The notes below the pieces were generated by a model. That model had not been told where the DNA came from, made no database searches, and saw only the letters and a program-made list of their open reading frames with translations. The position numbers were made by a program, and so were the translations under genes. 64,000 nucleotides of DNA, from the NCBI RefSeq assembly GCF_000176235.1, contig NZ_ACZV01000005.1, positions 1,674,001-1,738,000 of the forward strand, in the 5' to 3' direction. Below, one piece after another: positions 1-7,064 of this stretch (positions within the stretch are counted from its first letter, which is position 1; each line of letters begins with the position of its first letter). The DNA is from Vibrio orientalis CIP 102891 = ATCC 33934. Lineage in GTDB: Bacteria; Pseudomonadota; Gammaproteobacteria; Enterobacterales; Vibrionaceae.

Positions 1-487
1 CAATAGCTACAAAAGAAATTAATCGCTGTTTTTTGGAAAGTCTTCATTAGTCACTAGATCATTACTGATGAACCTGATATTATTCTTCGCCCACCAGCTC
101 CACACCTTTGAAAAATCAAGTTTTTCACCCACAAGTTATTCACATTTTTCTCTTGAAATACCAAATTACCCACAGACGATGTCTATCGCTCTAGTTTTGT
201 TAGTTTGTCCTACAATAGCCACAAACACCTATTTTACAGTACGTTATGAATTTCTTTCGCCTTTCGGCAATAACGCTGCTGCAGTGATATTTTACATTAT
301 TCTGACTTACTCAAATTTAACCCACACACTTATCCACAATTTTGGTGGATAAGTAAATATAGCCCTTATTGGATAAGGGATACAGAAAAGTAAAGTGAAA
401 AAAGTGCGAATATTTGCAATTATTTTAACTATCGATAGTTGACACCCAATATTTCCATCGCTAAGATTCGCTTCGCTTTAAAGCAAT
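1..487. other. AT-rich gene-free stretch with DnaA-box-like sites
   Basis: I see no convincing gene here; the one open frame of about 94 codons has no ribosome binding site and no recognisable domain. The stretch holds one perfect DnaA box (TTATCCACA, 330-338) and close variants at 136-144 (TTATTCACA), 166-174 (TTACCCACA) and, inverted, 344-352. The boxes at 330 and 344 form a perfect 10-bp inverted repeat with a 7-base loop (328-354). The tRNA-Asn promoter occupies the right end. Confidence 0.5.
439..467 (+). promoter_or_regulatory. sigma-70 promoter of tRNA-Asn
   Basis: A perfect -35 (TTGACA, 439-444) is followed after 17 bases by TAAGAT (462-467), about 20 bases before the tRNA. Spacing and orientation fit a strong housekeeping promoter. 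Confidence 0.75.
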
Positions 488-563
488 TCCTCCTTAGCTC
501 AGTTGGTAGAGCGACGGACTGTTAATCCGCAGGTCGCTGGTTCGAGCCCAGCAGGAGGAGCCA
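488..563 (+). tRNA. tRNA-Asn (GTT)
   Basis: The gene is 76 nt long with a perfect 7-bp acceptor stem (TCCTCCT with AGGAGGA), anticodon GTT in the context CTGTTAA, a TTCGAGC T-loop and an encoded CCA end. It is a single-gene unit with its own promoter and terminator. Confidence 0.97.
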
Positions 564-571
564 AATTCTAC

Positions 572-602
572 AAAAAGCCGTGTCGTAAGACGCGGCTTTT
601 TC
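572..602 (+). terminator. Rho-independent terminator after tRNA-Asn
   Basis: A stem of AAAAGCCG with CGGCTTTT around a short loop runs into T residues, directly downstream of the tRNA. Confidence 0.85.
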
Positions 603-1035
603 GTCTCTACTGCTCCTGGTTTGTCCCAAACTAATGTCTCAGCCGAAGCGTCGGACCGTCCTAGCCGGCCGCGTTAACTCTCGGCAACTTTTCGATATTT
701 TTCCTTTCCGATGCTACGACTCTATTTATTGATCCTTAACTGTACGTCTTGCTGAAGCTTTGCTCGGCCATGATTTATTGTTCTAGATCATTAAAGTGCT
801 CAAAAATGCAATCTTTGATTTTAAATATTTAAACTTTGATGCGGTTTAAGAAATTAAACCCAATCCGTTTGTTTTTGGTGATCTTGTTCAACTATTGTGC
901 GTGATTTCGATCAATTATTCCGTTTATGACGGCGTTTTATGCACATTTTTAAGGTTTACAGAAGTTTACTCTGTATTGCTCAACTAACCCAAAAGGAGTA
1001 GTTTGCAATCATTGAGTTCAAAAATGTAAACCGAA
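603..1035. other. Gene-free leader upstream of the regulator operon
   Basis: No gene is visible. The stretch contains a dyad GGTTTAA-N4-TTAAACC (843-860), an FNR/CRP-like site (901-914) and, at 992-998, a strong ribosome-binding-like AAAGGAG that lies 38 bases before the first ATG of the next gene and so fits no obvious start. A five-codon frame beginning TTG at 1012 follows it. Confidence 0.45.
901..914 (+). promoter_or_regulatory. FNR/CRP-like box upstream of the regulator operon
   Basis: The sequence GTGATTTCGATCAA matches the FNR consensus TTGAT-N4-ATCAA at 9 of 10 positions. It also resembles a CRP half-site pair (GTGA-N6-TCA). A weak -10-like TTTTAT lies about 30 bases downstream, so the site would sit near -40 of that promoter. 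The assignment rests on sequence match only. Confidence 0.4.
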
Positions 1036-1704
1036 ATGATGAATGTAAAGCAAGTTCGATTCACCGACGAAGACAGGGAATGTTTGAGCAACTACTTTCG
1101 CTTGGCAGACACAATCGCTGATTTGATTGGTCCTTACTGCGAAGTGGTTATTCATTCATTTGAAAGCCTAGAGAATTCAGTCGTGAAGATTGTGAATGGC
1201 CATCATACCGGGCGTGAAATTGGATCCCCTATCACTGATTTGGGCTTGCGTATGTGGCGCACATTCGAGAAAACAGGCGAAGTTTCACCAAAGAGCTATT
1301 TCACCAATGCCGCCGATGGTTCTTTGTTGAAATCGACGACGTGCATTTTGGCAGGTCCAGAGCAAAAGCCGATTGGCATGCTGTGCATCAATATGAACTT
1401 ATCTTTCCCATTCCCTGAAATTGTTAAAACACTGATGCCGCAATGTAGTGTCTCGCAAACCATAGTCAGCGAGACGTTCAGCAACAACGCGAACGACGTG
1501 ATCAAACAAGCGTTGAGTGCAGCCACACAAGAAGTGGATCAAGACGAAACAATTTCTGCAAAAGGTCGTAACAAAGCCATCATTCGCTGCCTGTTTGATA
1601 ACGGCGTATTCGAGCTAAAAGAGACGACCACACAAGTATCAGAACAACTTGGGATCAGCCGTCAGGCGGTTTACAAGTTTATCCGTGAATTTAAATCAGA
1701 ATAA
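1036..1704 (+). CDS. YheO/DauR-family transcriptional regulator
   Basis: A DNA-binding regulator of the YheO-like PAS family (222 aa). The N-terminal two thirds is the PAS-like sensor domain typical of YheO and DauR. The last 60 or so residues form a helix-turn-helix ending in EQLGISRQAVYKFIREF. Family members such as DauR regulate amino acid catabolism genes in response to a small metabolite. It heads a same-strand run with ridA (25-bp gap), a cystine symporter and a CoA-disulfide-reductase-like enzyme, so it probably controls them. Translation start is uncertain: ATG codons at 1036 and 1039 lack a nearby Shine-Dalgarno, and the clear AAAGGAG lies 38 bases before the first ATG. The effector is not predictable from sequence. 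Confidence 0.85.
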   Translation: MMNVKQVRFTDEDRECLSNYFRLADTIADLIGPYCEVVIHSFESLENSVVKIVNGHHTGREIGSPITDLGLRMWRTFEKTGEVSPKSYFTNAADGSLLKSTTCILAGPEQKPIGMLCINMNLSFPFPEIVKTLMPQCSVSQTIVSETFSNNANDVIKQALSAATQEVDQDETISAKGRNKAIIRCLFDNGVFELKETTTQVSEQLGISRQAVYKFIREFKSE

Positions 1705-1728
1705 AATTAATAACTTAGGAGTTATATT

Positions 1729-2112
1729 GTGAAACAGATCATTGCCACGCAGCAAGCACCAGCCGCTATCGGTCCTTACTCTCAAGGCACAGCTTATGGC
1801 GAAATGGTTTACACATCTGGTCAATTACCACTGGTTCCAGAGACCATGCAGTTTGTTGAAGGCGGTATCAAAGAGCAGGCACGCCAATCTCTAGAAAACT
1901 TAAAAGCAGTTCTAGAAGCAAGCGGCGCAGGCTTAGACACCGTACTGAAGACAACCTGCTTCCTATCAGATATGGAAAACTTCGTCGCATTTAACGAAGT
2001 GTACACAGAGGTATTTGGTACCGAAAACGCACCTGCTCGCTCTTGTGTTGAAGCAGCAAGATTACCAAAAGACGCATTGGTTGAAGTTGAAGCCATTGCA
2101 TACAAAAAATAA
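1729..2112 (+). CDS. ridA: RidA family enamine/imine deaminase
   Basis: A 127-aa YjgF/YER057c/UK114 protein. RidA enzymes hydrolyse reactive enamines and imines such as 2-aminoacrylate, released by PLP-dependent serine and cysteine dehydratases, to the keto acid plus ammonia. The sequence shows the family opening (IGPYSQGT) and the C-terminal ARSCVEAARLPKDALVEVEA segment, whose arginine binds the substrate carboxylate in this family. Translation begins at GTG preceded by TAGGAG. It sits between a regulator and a cystine carrier, which suggests that it removes 2-aminoacrylate made from imported cyst(e)ine; that is inference. The single-domain protein has the normal length for the family. Confidence 0.93.
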   Translation: MKQIIATQQAPAAIGPYSQGTAYGEMVYTSGQLPLVPETMQFVEGGIKEQARQSLENLKAVLEASGAGLDTVLKTTCFLSDMENFVAFNEVYTEVFGTENAPARSCVEAARLPKDALVEVEAIAYKK

Positions 2113-2152
2113 CCGACTTTCGGACATAAATGGGTATCAATAGGAGATTCTC

Positions 2153-3559
2153 ATGAGCGTTTCATTTATTGGATTGAGCATCTTGTTCTTTGGGTTCTAT
2201 GCATTGCTTGCGAACTTCAAAAAACAAAAGAAAAGCTTTAACTTTCGCGTACTAAGTGCACTTGCTGCCGGTTTATTATTCGGCGGCGCAATTCAGCTAG
2301 TATTCGGTGTTGGTAACGTGGCAACAGCTGGCTTTGCTGAACTGATTTCTGTGTTTGGTAAAGGCTACATCAAACTTCTACAAATGATCGTTATCCCACT
2401 TGTCTTTGTGGCGATGATCTCTTCGATCATGAACGTAGAGGGCGGTGGTGCTCTGTCTCGTATCGCACCAAAAATCATCGGTATTCTACTTTTCACTTGT
2501 GCTATCTCTGCAGCAGTTGGTATCGCGAGTATTTACCTATTCGGTATCGATGCAAACGCACTAGTGAGCACAATTGGCACTAGTAGCGCGATTGAAGCTC
2601 GCGGTGATTCATTAGTAGCAACACAAGATGCGATGACGAGCAGTGGTCTATCGGGTATGGCTCTATCTATCATCCCAACTAACATCTTTGACATGCTAAC
2701 GGGTTCAGAGCGTACTTCTACACTATCGACAGTATTGTTCGGTATGTTCCTTGGCTACTGTATCCTGCAAGTGAAAAACCGTAAGCCTGAGAAAGTGCAA
2801 AACTTCGTTGATTTCATCAACTCTGCAAAAGAAGTGGTACTTTCAATGGTACGTGAGATTCTTAAGCTGACGCCTTACGGTGTATTCGCTCTGATGACCA
2901 CGTTCATGATGACAAACGATTTGTTCGCACTAGCAGAAATGGGTCGCTTCCTACTAGCAAGCTATGTGGCAATCGGTGTAATGTTCGCTATCCACTTCGT
3001 GATGGTGTCTATGTTCGGTCTGTCTCCTGCGAAGTTCATGAAGAAAATCTGGCCAGTGCTAGTATTCGGCTTCGGTTCTCGCTCAAGCATGGCGGCAATC
3101 CCACTAAACGTTGAAACTCAAACTCAACGTCTAGGTGTGGACGAAGAAACAGCAAATATGTCAGCAACATTCGGTACCAGTATCGGTCAGAACGGTTGTG
3201 CTGGTATCTACCCAGCAATGCTAGCTATCATGGCGGCTCAAGTAATGGGTATGCCAGTTGACCTAGGCTTCATCGTACAACTGATTGCGGTTATCGCGAT
3301 TGCTTCATTCGGTATCGCAGGTGTTGGTGGCGGTGCAACGTTCGCAGCAGTAGCAGTACTGACTATCATGGGTCTAGACATTACGGTTGTGGCAATTCTG
3401 GTTTCTATCGAAGCATTGATCGACATGGCTCGTACCGCGCTTAACATTTCTGGCTCCATGCTGTCAGGCGTGCTAACCGCGAAGAAGAATGGCTCACTAA
3501 ACGCTGAGCAATACAACGCTGATGTTGCTGCAACAGTAACAAAAGAAGCGGCTGTATAG
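2153..3559 (+). CDS. tcyP: TcyP-type L-cystine:cation symporter
   Basis: A dicarboxylate/amino acid:cation symporter family (DAACS) inner-membrane carrier of 468 aa, nearly the length of E. coli YdjN/TcyP. The N-terminal region with its short hydrophobic helix, basic loop (KKQKKSF) and the GYIKLLQMIVIPLVF segment follow TcyP rather than the GltP/DctA branch. Later segments hold the re-entrant-loop features of the family, including GFGSRSSMAAIP and the glycine-rich GIAGVGGGATFA. A good Shine-Dalgarno (TAGGAG) precedes ATG 2153, 40 bp after ridA. The proposed substrate is L-cystine or a related disulfide, consistent with the disulfide reductase gene downstream; substrate is inferred from family resemblance only. 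Confidence 0.82.
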   Translation: MSVSFIGLSILFFGFYALLANFKKQKKSFNFRVLSALAAGLLFGGAIQLVFGVGNVATAGFAELISVFGKGYIKLLQMIVIPLVFVAMISSIMNVEGGGALSRIAPKIIGILLFTCAISAAVGIASIYLFGIDANALVSTIGTSSAIEARGDSLVATQDAMTSSGLSGMALSIIPTNIFDMLTGSERTSTLSTVLFGMFLGYCILQVKNRKPEKVQNFVDFINSAKEVVLSMVREILKLTPYGVFALMTTFMMTNDLFALAEMGRFLLASYVAIGVMFAIHFVMVSMFGLSPAKFMKKIWPVLVFGFGSRSSMAAIPLNVETQTQRLGVDEETANMSATFGTSIGQNGCAGIYPAMLAIMAAQVMGMPVDLGFIVQLIAVIAIASFGIAGVGGGATFAAVAVLTIMGLDITVVAILVSIEALIDMARTALNISGSMLSGVLTAKKNGSLNAEQYNADVAATVTKEAAV

Positions 3560-3573
3560 TTTTCAAACTGAAT

Positions 3574-3604
3574 GAAGAGCACCCATCGCGGGTGCTCTTC
3601 CGTT
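3574..3604 (+). terminator. Strong hairpin between the cystine carrier and reductase genes
   Basis: A perfect 11-bp stem (GAAGAGCACCC with GGGTGCTCTTC, loop ATCGC) is followed by CGTTTTCC, a weak T-run. It lies inside an apparent operon, so it may be a partial terminator that lowers expression of the reductase, or an mRNA-stabilising hairpin. Confidence 0.6.
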
Positions 3605-3635
3605 TTCCTGAGTTCAGGTTATTTAGGTAATAAAT

Positions 3636-4958
3636 ATGAAAGTTGTTGTCGTAGGCGGTAGCGCTGCAGGTATGAGTTTCGCAGCAAAATACAAACGTAA
3701 TCAGCCATCGGATGAAGTGGTTGTACTGGATAAGCGCGATTACATCTCGTTCGGTGCGTGTGGCTTACCTTACTTTGCGGGTGGCATGTTTGATGACACT
3801 GAACGCATGATTTCTCGTACGCCAGAGCAAGCGATCAAATCAGGCTTAGATGTACGCATTGAAACAGAAATGGTGGCACTAGACCGCACTGAAAAGCAGA
3901 TCAAAGTTCGTCACCAAGGGGAAGAAAGCACCATCGATTACGATATGCTAGTGATCGCGACAGGTGCACGCCCAATCGTTCCTTCATTTGGCGAATTCAA
4001 CCCTGAACACGTATACACGCTAACCAGCATGGAAGATGGCTTGGCAGTAAAAGAAGCATTGAAGGACAGCAACAAACAACGTGTTTGCGTTATCGGCGGT
4101 GGCTTTATCGGTCTTGAAGTGTTCGACGCTGCGCACCTGCTTGGTAAGCACGTCACTATCATCGAACGCGAACAGCATGTGATGAGCCGTCAGTTCAGCC
4201 CTGAGATGATTGAAATGTTAGAAGGCGCGATTCAAGAATCCGGCGCAGAGCTTAAAACCGGTTGCAGCGTATCAGCAATTCGCGATGCTGAACAAGGCGG
4301 TTACATCGTAGAAACCGATAACGGTAACGTAGAAGCCGACGTGGTGATCATGTCACTTGGCTTCAAACCAAACACAGAAACGTTTGAGTTGCCAAAAGCA
4401 GCAAACGGTGCGTTATTGGTGGATGAGTTTGGTACAACAGAAGACGCCCACATCTACGCGGTCGGTGACTGTGCCGTGGTTCATCATATGGCGCTAGGCA
4501 AATCGGTATACGTCCCACTTGCAACCACTGCCAATAAACAAGCCCGTATGATGGCCGACAAACTTGCTGGTAAAGACACTTACATGAGTGGATTCCTAGG
4601 TTCGTCTTGTTTGAAAGTGCTAGATTACGAACTGGCTTGTACCGGTGTATCTGAACTTCTTGCCAAAGAGCACGGCTTGGACGTGAAGGTTTCAACCATT
4701 TCAGATAAGAACCAAACCGATTACTACCCAGGCCAAGAAGATATCAAAGTGAAGCTTGTGTACCACCCTGAGACCCAGGTTCTACTTGGTGGCGAAATCG
4801 TCGGCAAGAAAGGGGCAGTAGGCAGAATCAACGCGTTGGCTGTTGCCATCACGGCGAAGATGACCACCCAGCAACTAGGTTACATGGACTTCTGTTATGC
4901 GCCACCATTCGCGCGCACGTGGGATGCCCTGAATGTAGCTGGCAATGTGGCAAAATAA
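3636..4958 (+). CDS. CoA-disulfide reductase-like FAD/NAD(P)H oxidoreductase
   Basis: A flavoprotein disulfide reductase of 440 aa. It has an N-terminal FAD Rossmann motif (VVVGGSAAGMS), a single redox cysteine at about residue 42 in SFGACGLPYF, a second dinucleotide fold (VIGGGFIGLEV, about residues 151-161), the ATG/AVGDC flavin signature near residue 280, and a C-terminal dimerisation domain containing YAPPFARTWDALN. The lone cysteine instead of CxxxxC is the hallmark of CoA disulfide reductase, NADH oxidase/peroxidase and related persulfide reductases. A conserved C-terminal tyrosine favours the CoA-disulfide reductase branch. No rhodanese domain is fused. Downstream of a cystine carrier, it plausibly reduces a mixed disulfide or persulfide. 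Whether CoA is the real substrate cannot be decided from sequence. Confidence 0.85.
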   Translation: MKVVVVGGSAAGMSFAAKYKRNQPSDEVVVLDKRDYISFGACGLPYFAGGMFDDTERMISRTPEQAIKSGLDVRIETEMVALDRTEKQIKVRHQGEESTIDYDMLVIATGARPIVPSFGEFNPEHVYTLTSMEDGLAVKEALKDSNKQRVCVIGGGFIGLEVFDAAHLLGKHVTIIEREQHVMSRQFSPEMIEMLEGAIQESGAELKTGCSVSAIRDAEQGGYIVETDNGNVEADVVIMSLGFKPNTETFELPKAANGALLVDEFGTTEDAHIYAVGDCAVVHHMALGKSVYVPLATTANKQARMMADKLAGKDTYMSGFLGSSCLKVLDYELACTGVSELLAKEHGLDVKVSTISDKNQTDYYPGQEDIKVKLVYHPETQVLLGGEIVGKKGAVGRINALAVAITAKMTTQQLGYMDFCYAPPFARTWDALNVAGNVAK

Positions 4959-4979
4959 TACTCCTGTTTAGGTAGATAT

Positions 4980-5011
4980 AAAAAGCTCCTGTGTTTTCAC
5001 TGGAGCTTTTT
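4980..5011. terminator. Bidirectional terminator between convergent genes
   Basis: AAAAAGCTCC and GGAGCTTTTT flank a 12-base loop. The A/T tails on both sides suit termination of the oxidoreductase gene (+) and the GntR gene (-). Confidence 0.85.
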
Positions 5012-5020
5012 CATTCCCAA

Positions 5021-5752
5021 TCACTCACTAGAACTATCGATTCGAATCCTCACCGCGTCGGGTCGCCAATACTCATACTCGCAATCCATCAGTTCGCCAT
5101 CTTGCTTATCGTTAACACGACAGATTTTAAGTACTGGCTGCCCTTCGACAAGATTCAACGCTTTGGCAACATGAGAAGGCGCAGAGGTCGGGATAACATC
5201 GAATCGCGAGCGCAGCGTCTCATAACCATACTTATCACGATAGATCCCCGTCAGTGACATAGTCAGGTTTTCAGATAATATGCCGTCAAACAAAGGCGCT
5301 TTCAGGACATTTTCGACAAACAACACCGCGCGCCCGTCAATATAACGCAGCCGCTCAATAATATGAATTGGCGTTGCGTGCTCGACCTCTAATGCCCTTG
5401 CATAATCACCGCTCGCCATTTCACTGCGCACATTCACCAGCTTAGTTTCCGCAATACGGTGCTGCTCGCGAATCATTTGATGAAAGTGAGTACGCGACAA
5501 CGGGTTGTAACAAATTCGATCCGGTGATACGAACCAACCACGACGCTCCTCTCGATATATCAGCCCTTCCGTCTCCAAAGAAACCAGTGCATCTTTAAGT
5601 GTTATTCGTGTGGTCGAAAACAGCTGACTGAGCTCTCTTTCTGAAGGTAGCTTTTGTCCTTCAGACAAGGTTCCAGAGTGAATTTTTTCTCTCAGACTCT
5701 TTTTAATTTTTCCAAGTTGTGTCTGTGATTGGCGGCTAACAACGGCGCTCAT
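5021..5752 (-). CDS. GntR-family regulator with UTRA domain
   Basis: A repressor-type regulator of 243 aa. The N-terminal winged helix (about residues 10-70; KLPSERELSQLF followed by ALVSLETEGLIYREERRGWFV) is joined to a C-terminal UTRA ligand-binding domain (about residues 85-240), the HutC/PhnF subfamily layout. The open frame extends 45 codons further upstream from a TTG, but that extension is unlike the family. It would also place a probable operator (5757-5768) inside the coding region, so ATG 5752 is chosen. The gene diverges from the transporter/hydrolase operon that starts at 5967. Near-identical 12-mers in front of both genes suggest that it represses itself and the operon. The ligand is probably the imported substrate or a breakdown product. 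Confidence 0.85.
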   Translation of the reverse strand: MSAVVSRQSQTQLGKIKKSLREKIHSGTLSEGQKLPSERELSQLFSTTRITLKDALVSLETEGLIYREERRGWFVSPDRICYNPLSRTHFHQMIREQHRIAETKLVNVRSEMASGDYARALEVEHATPIHIIERLRYIDGRAVLFVENVLKAPLFDGILSENLTMSLTGIYRDKYGYETLRSRFDVIPTSAPSHVAKALNLVEGQPVLKICRVNDKQDGELMDCEYEYWRPDAVRIRIDSSSE

Positions 5753-5756
5753 AGGG

Positions 5757-5768
5757 TGATCTAGTCCA
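5757..5768. promoter_or_regulatory. Candidate operator of the GntR/UTRA regulator, copy 1
   Basis: The imperfect palindrome TGATCTAGTCCA ends 4 bases before the GntR start codon (minus strand). It matches copy 2 at 5941-5952 in 11 of 12 positions and has the CTAG centre common in HutC-type operators. Function is inferred from duplication and position. Confidence 0.5.
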
Positions 5769-5940
5769 TACGTAGTTTTACCAAAACAATAAGAGTCACA
5801 GGTAACAGAAATATGACATACCTTAACCGTGGGCACATTTTGTACCAATGAAATATTACTGCCATCGAAACGCATCAAAACTGTCAAAATTGTTGCGCCA
5901 AATCGTCACACTTTCTGCCTAGGATAATTTTCGAACTTAC

Positions 5941-5952
5941 TGACCTAGTCCA
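5941..5952. promoter_or_regulatory. Candidate operator of the GntR/UTRA regulator, copy 2
   Basis: TGACCTAGTCCA lies 14 bases before the start codon of the binding-protein gene, where bound repressor would block transcription or early elongation. It differs from copy 1 by one base. Confidence 0.5.
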
Positions 5953-5966
5953 GAAGGATAGAGACA

Positions 5967-7052
5967 ATGAAAACTTTGCTAAATCGTTCCACTACTTTTT
6001 CTGCAAAGAAAATCGTGCCCGCAGCACTGATCGCTGTAACATTATCAGTGCCAGCTATGGCAAAAGATGCAGACCTAGAATCATTGGTTAAAGCCGCGCA
6101 AAAAGAAGGGGCGGTTTATAGTGTAGGCATGCCAGACAGTTGGGCGAACTGGAAAGATACTTGGCTAGACTTGAAATCAAACTACGGTTTGAAACATCAA
6201 GATACAGATATGAGCTCAGCACAAGAAATCGCAAAGTTCGAAGCTGAGAAAAAAAATGCCACCGCAGATATTGGTGATGTCGGTTTTGCGTTTGCCCGTG
6301 TCGCAGTGAAGAAGGGCGTGACTCAACCTTATAAACCAACCACTTGGAGTGATGTTCCAGATTGGGCCAAAGACAAAGATGGCCACTGGGCACTTGCCTA
6401 CACGGGGACTATCTCGTTTATCTCAAACAATAACTTAGTTAAAGATGCACCTAAAACTTGGGATGACCTACTGAAAGGTGACTACAAAGTCACAGTCGGA
6501 GATGTCGGTGTTGCGTCTCAGGCTAACAACGCAGTCCTTGCGGCTGCGTTTGCAAATGGTGGTGACGAATCTAACCTGAAGCCTGCGATTAAATTCTTCG
6601 CTGAGCTATCTAAGCAAGGCCGCCTATCGTTCACAAACCCAAGCATTGCTAACTTAGAAAAGGGCGAAGTAGAAGTCGCAATTCTGTGGGATTTCAACGC
6701 ACTTAGCTACCGCGACCAGATTGATCGCGAGCGTTTCTCGGTCAACATTCCTCAAGATGGTTCAGTCATTTCAGGTTACACCACCATTATCAACAAATAC
6801 GCTAAGAACCCAAATGCCGCCAAACTGGCTCGCGAATATATCTTCAGCGACCAAGGTCAAATCAACTTAGCCGAAGGTTACGCGCGCCCAATCCGATCCA
6901 ACGTGACGCTACCTAAGTCTGTGCAAGACAAGCTAATTGCTAATGACCAATACAGCAATGTTCACCCAGTGACCAACTTCAAAGCGTGGGAAAAATCAGC
7001 GCGTAAGTTGCCACGCCAATGGCAAGAAAGTGTCTTGATTCACCAACAATAA
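5967..7052 (+). CDS. ABC transporter periplasmic substrate-binding protein
   Basis: An extracellular solute-binding protein of 361 aa, of the iron/thiamine/phosphonate/polyamine-like group. A signal peptide with a basic start, hydrophobic core and AMA-K cleavage region covers about residues 1-32. The mature protein has the alternating alpha/beta pattern of a bilobed binding protein, with features such as LAYTGTISFISNN at the lobe crossover and VAILWDFNALSY in the second lobe. The Shine-Dalgarno is AGAAGGA. It is the first gene of an operon with a phosphoesterase, two permeases, an ATPase and a HAD hydrolase. Together they suggest an organophosphorus ligand such as a phosphonate or a phosphodiester. 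No specific ligand can be read from the sequence. Confidence 0.88.
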   Translation: MKTLLNRSTTFSAKKIVPAALIAVTLSVPAMAKDADLESLVKAAQKEGAVYSVGMPDSWANWKDTWLDLKSNYGLKHQDTDMSSAQEIAKFEAEKKNATADIGDVGFAFARVAVKKGVTQPYKPTTWSDVPDWAKDKDGHWALAYTGTISFISNNNLVKDAPKTWDDLLKGDYKVTVGDVGVASQANNAVLAAAFANGGDESNLKPAIKFFAELSKQGRLSFTNPSIANLEKGEVEVAILWDFNALSYRDQIDRERFSVNIPQDGSVISGYTTIINKYAKNPNAAKLAREYIFSDQGQINLAEGYARPIRSNVTLPKSVQDKLIANDQYSNVHPVTNFKAWEKSARKLPRQWQESVLIHQQ

Positions 7053-7064
7053 GAGCCCGTAACT

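Noticed and set aside
68..352. Open frame of 94 codons at the left edge
   Set aside because: No ribosome site, no family resemblance, and it runs through the DnaA-box-like and palindromic DNA; probably chance in AT-rich sequence.
1..360. Chromosomal replication origin
   Set aside because: DnaA-box-like sites are present, but there is no clear DUE-type 13-mer array and no mnmG, mioC, dnaA, parAB or rctB neighbours; kept only as a possible DnaA-binding locus.
4991..5257. Plus-strand frame over the end of the GntR gene
   Set aside because: A shadow of the minus-strand regulator that also runs across the terminator.
5753..5887. N-terminal 45-codon extension of the GntR/UTRA regulator from a TTG
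   Set aside because: Unlike the family, cysteine-rich and low in coding character, and it would contain the likely operator; ATG 5752 is preferred.
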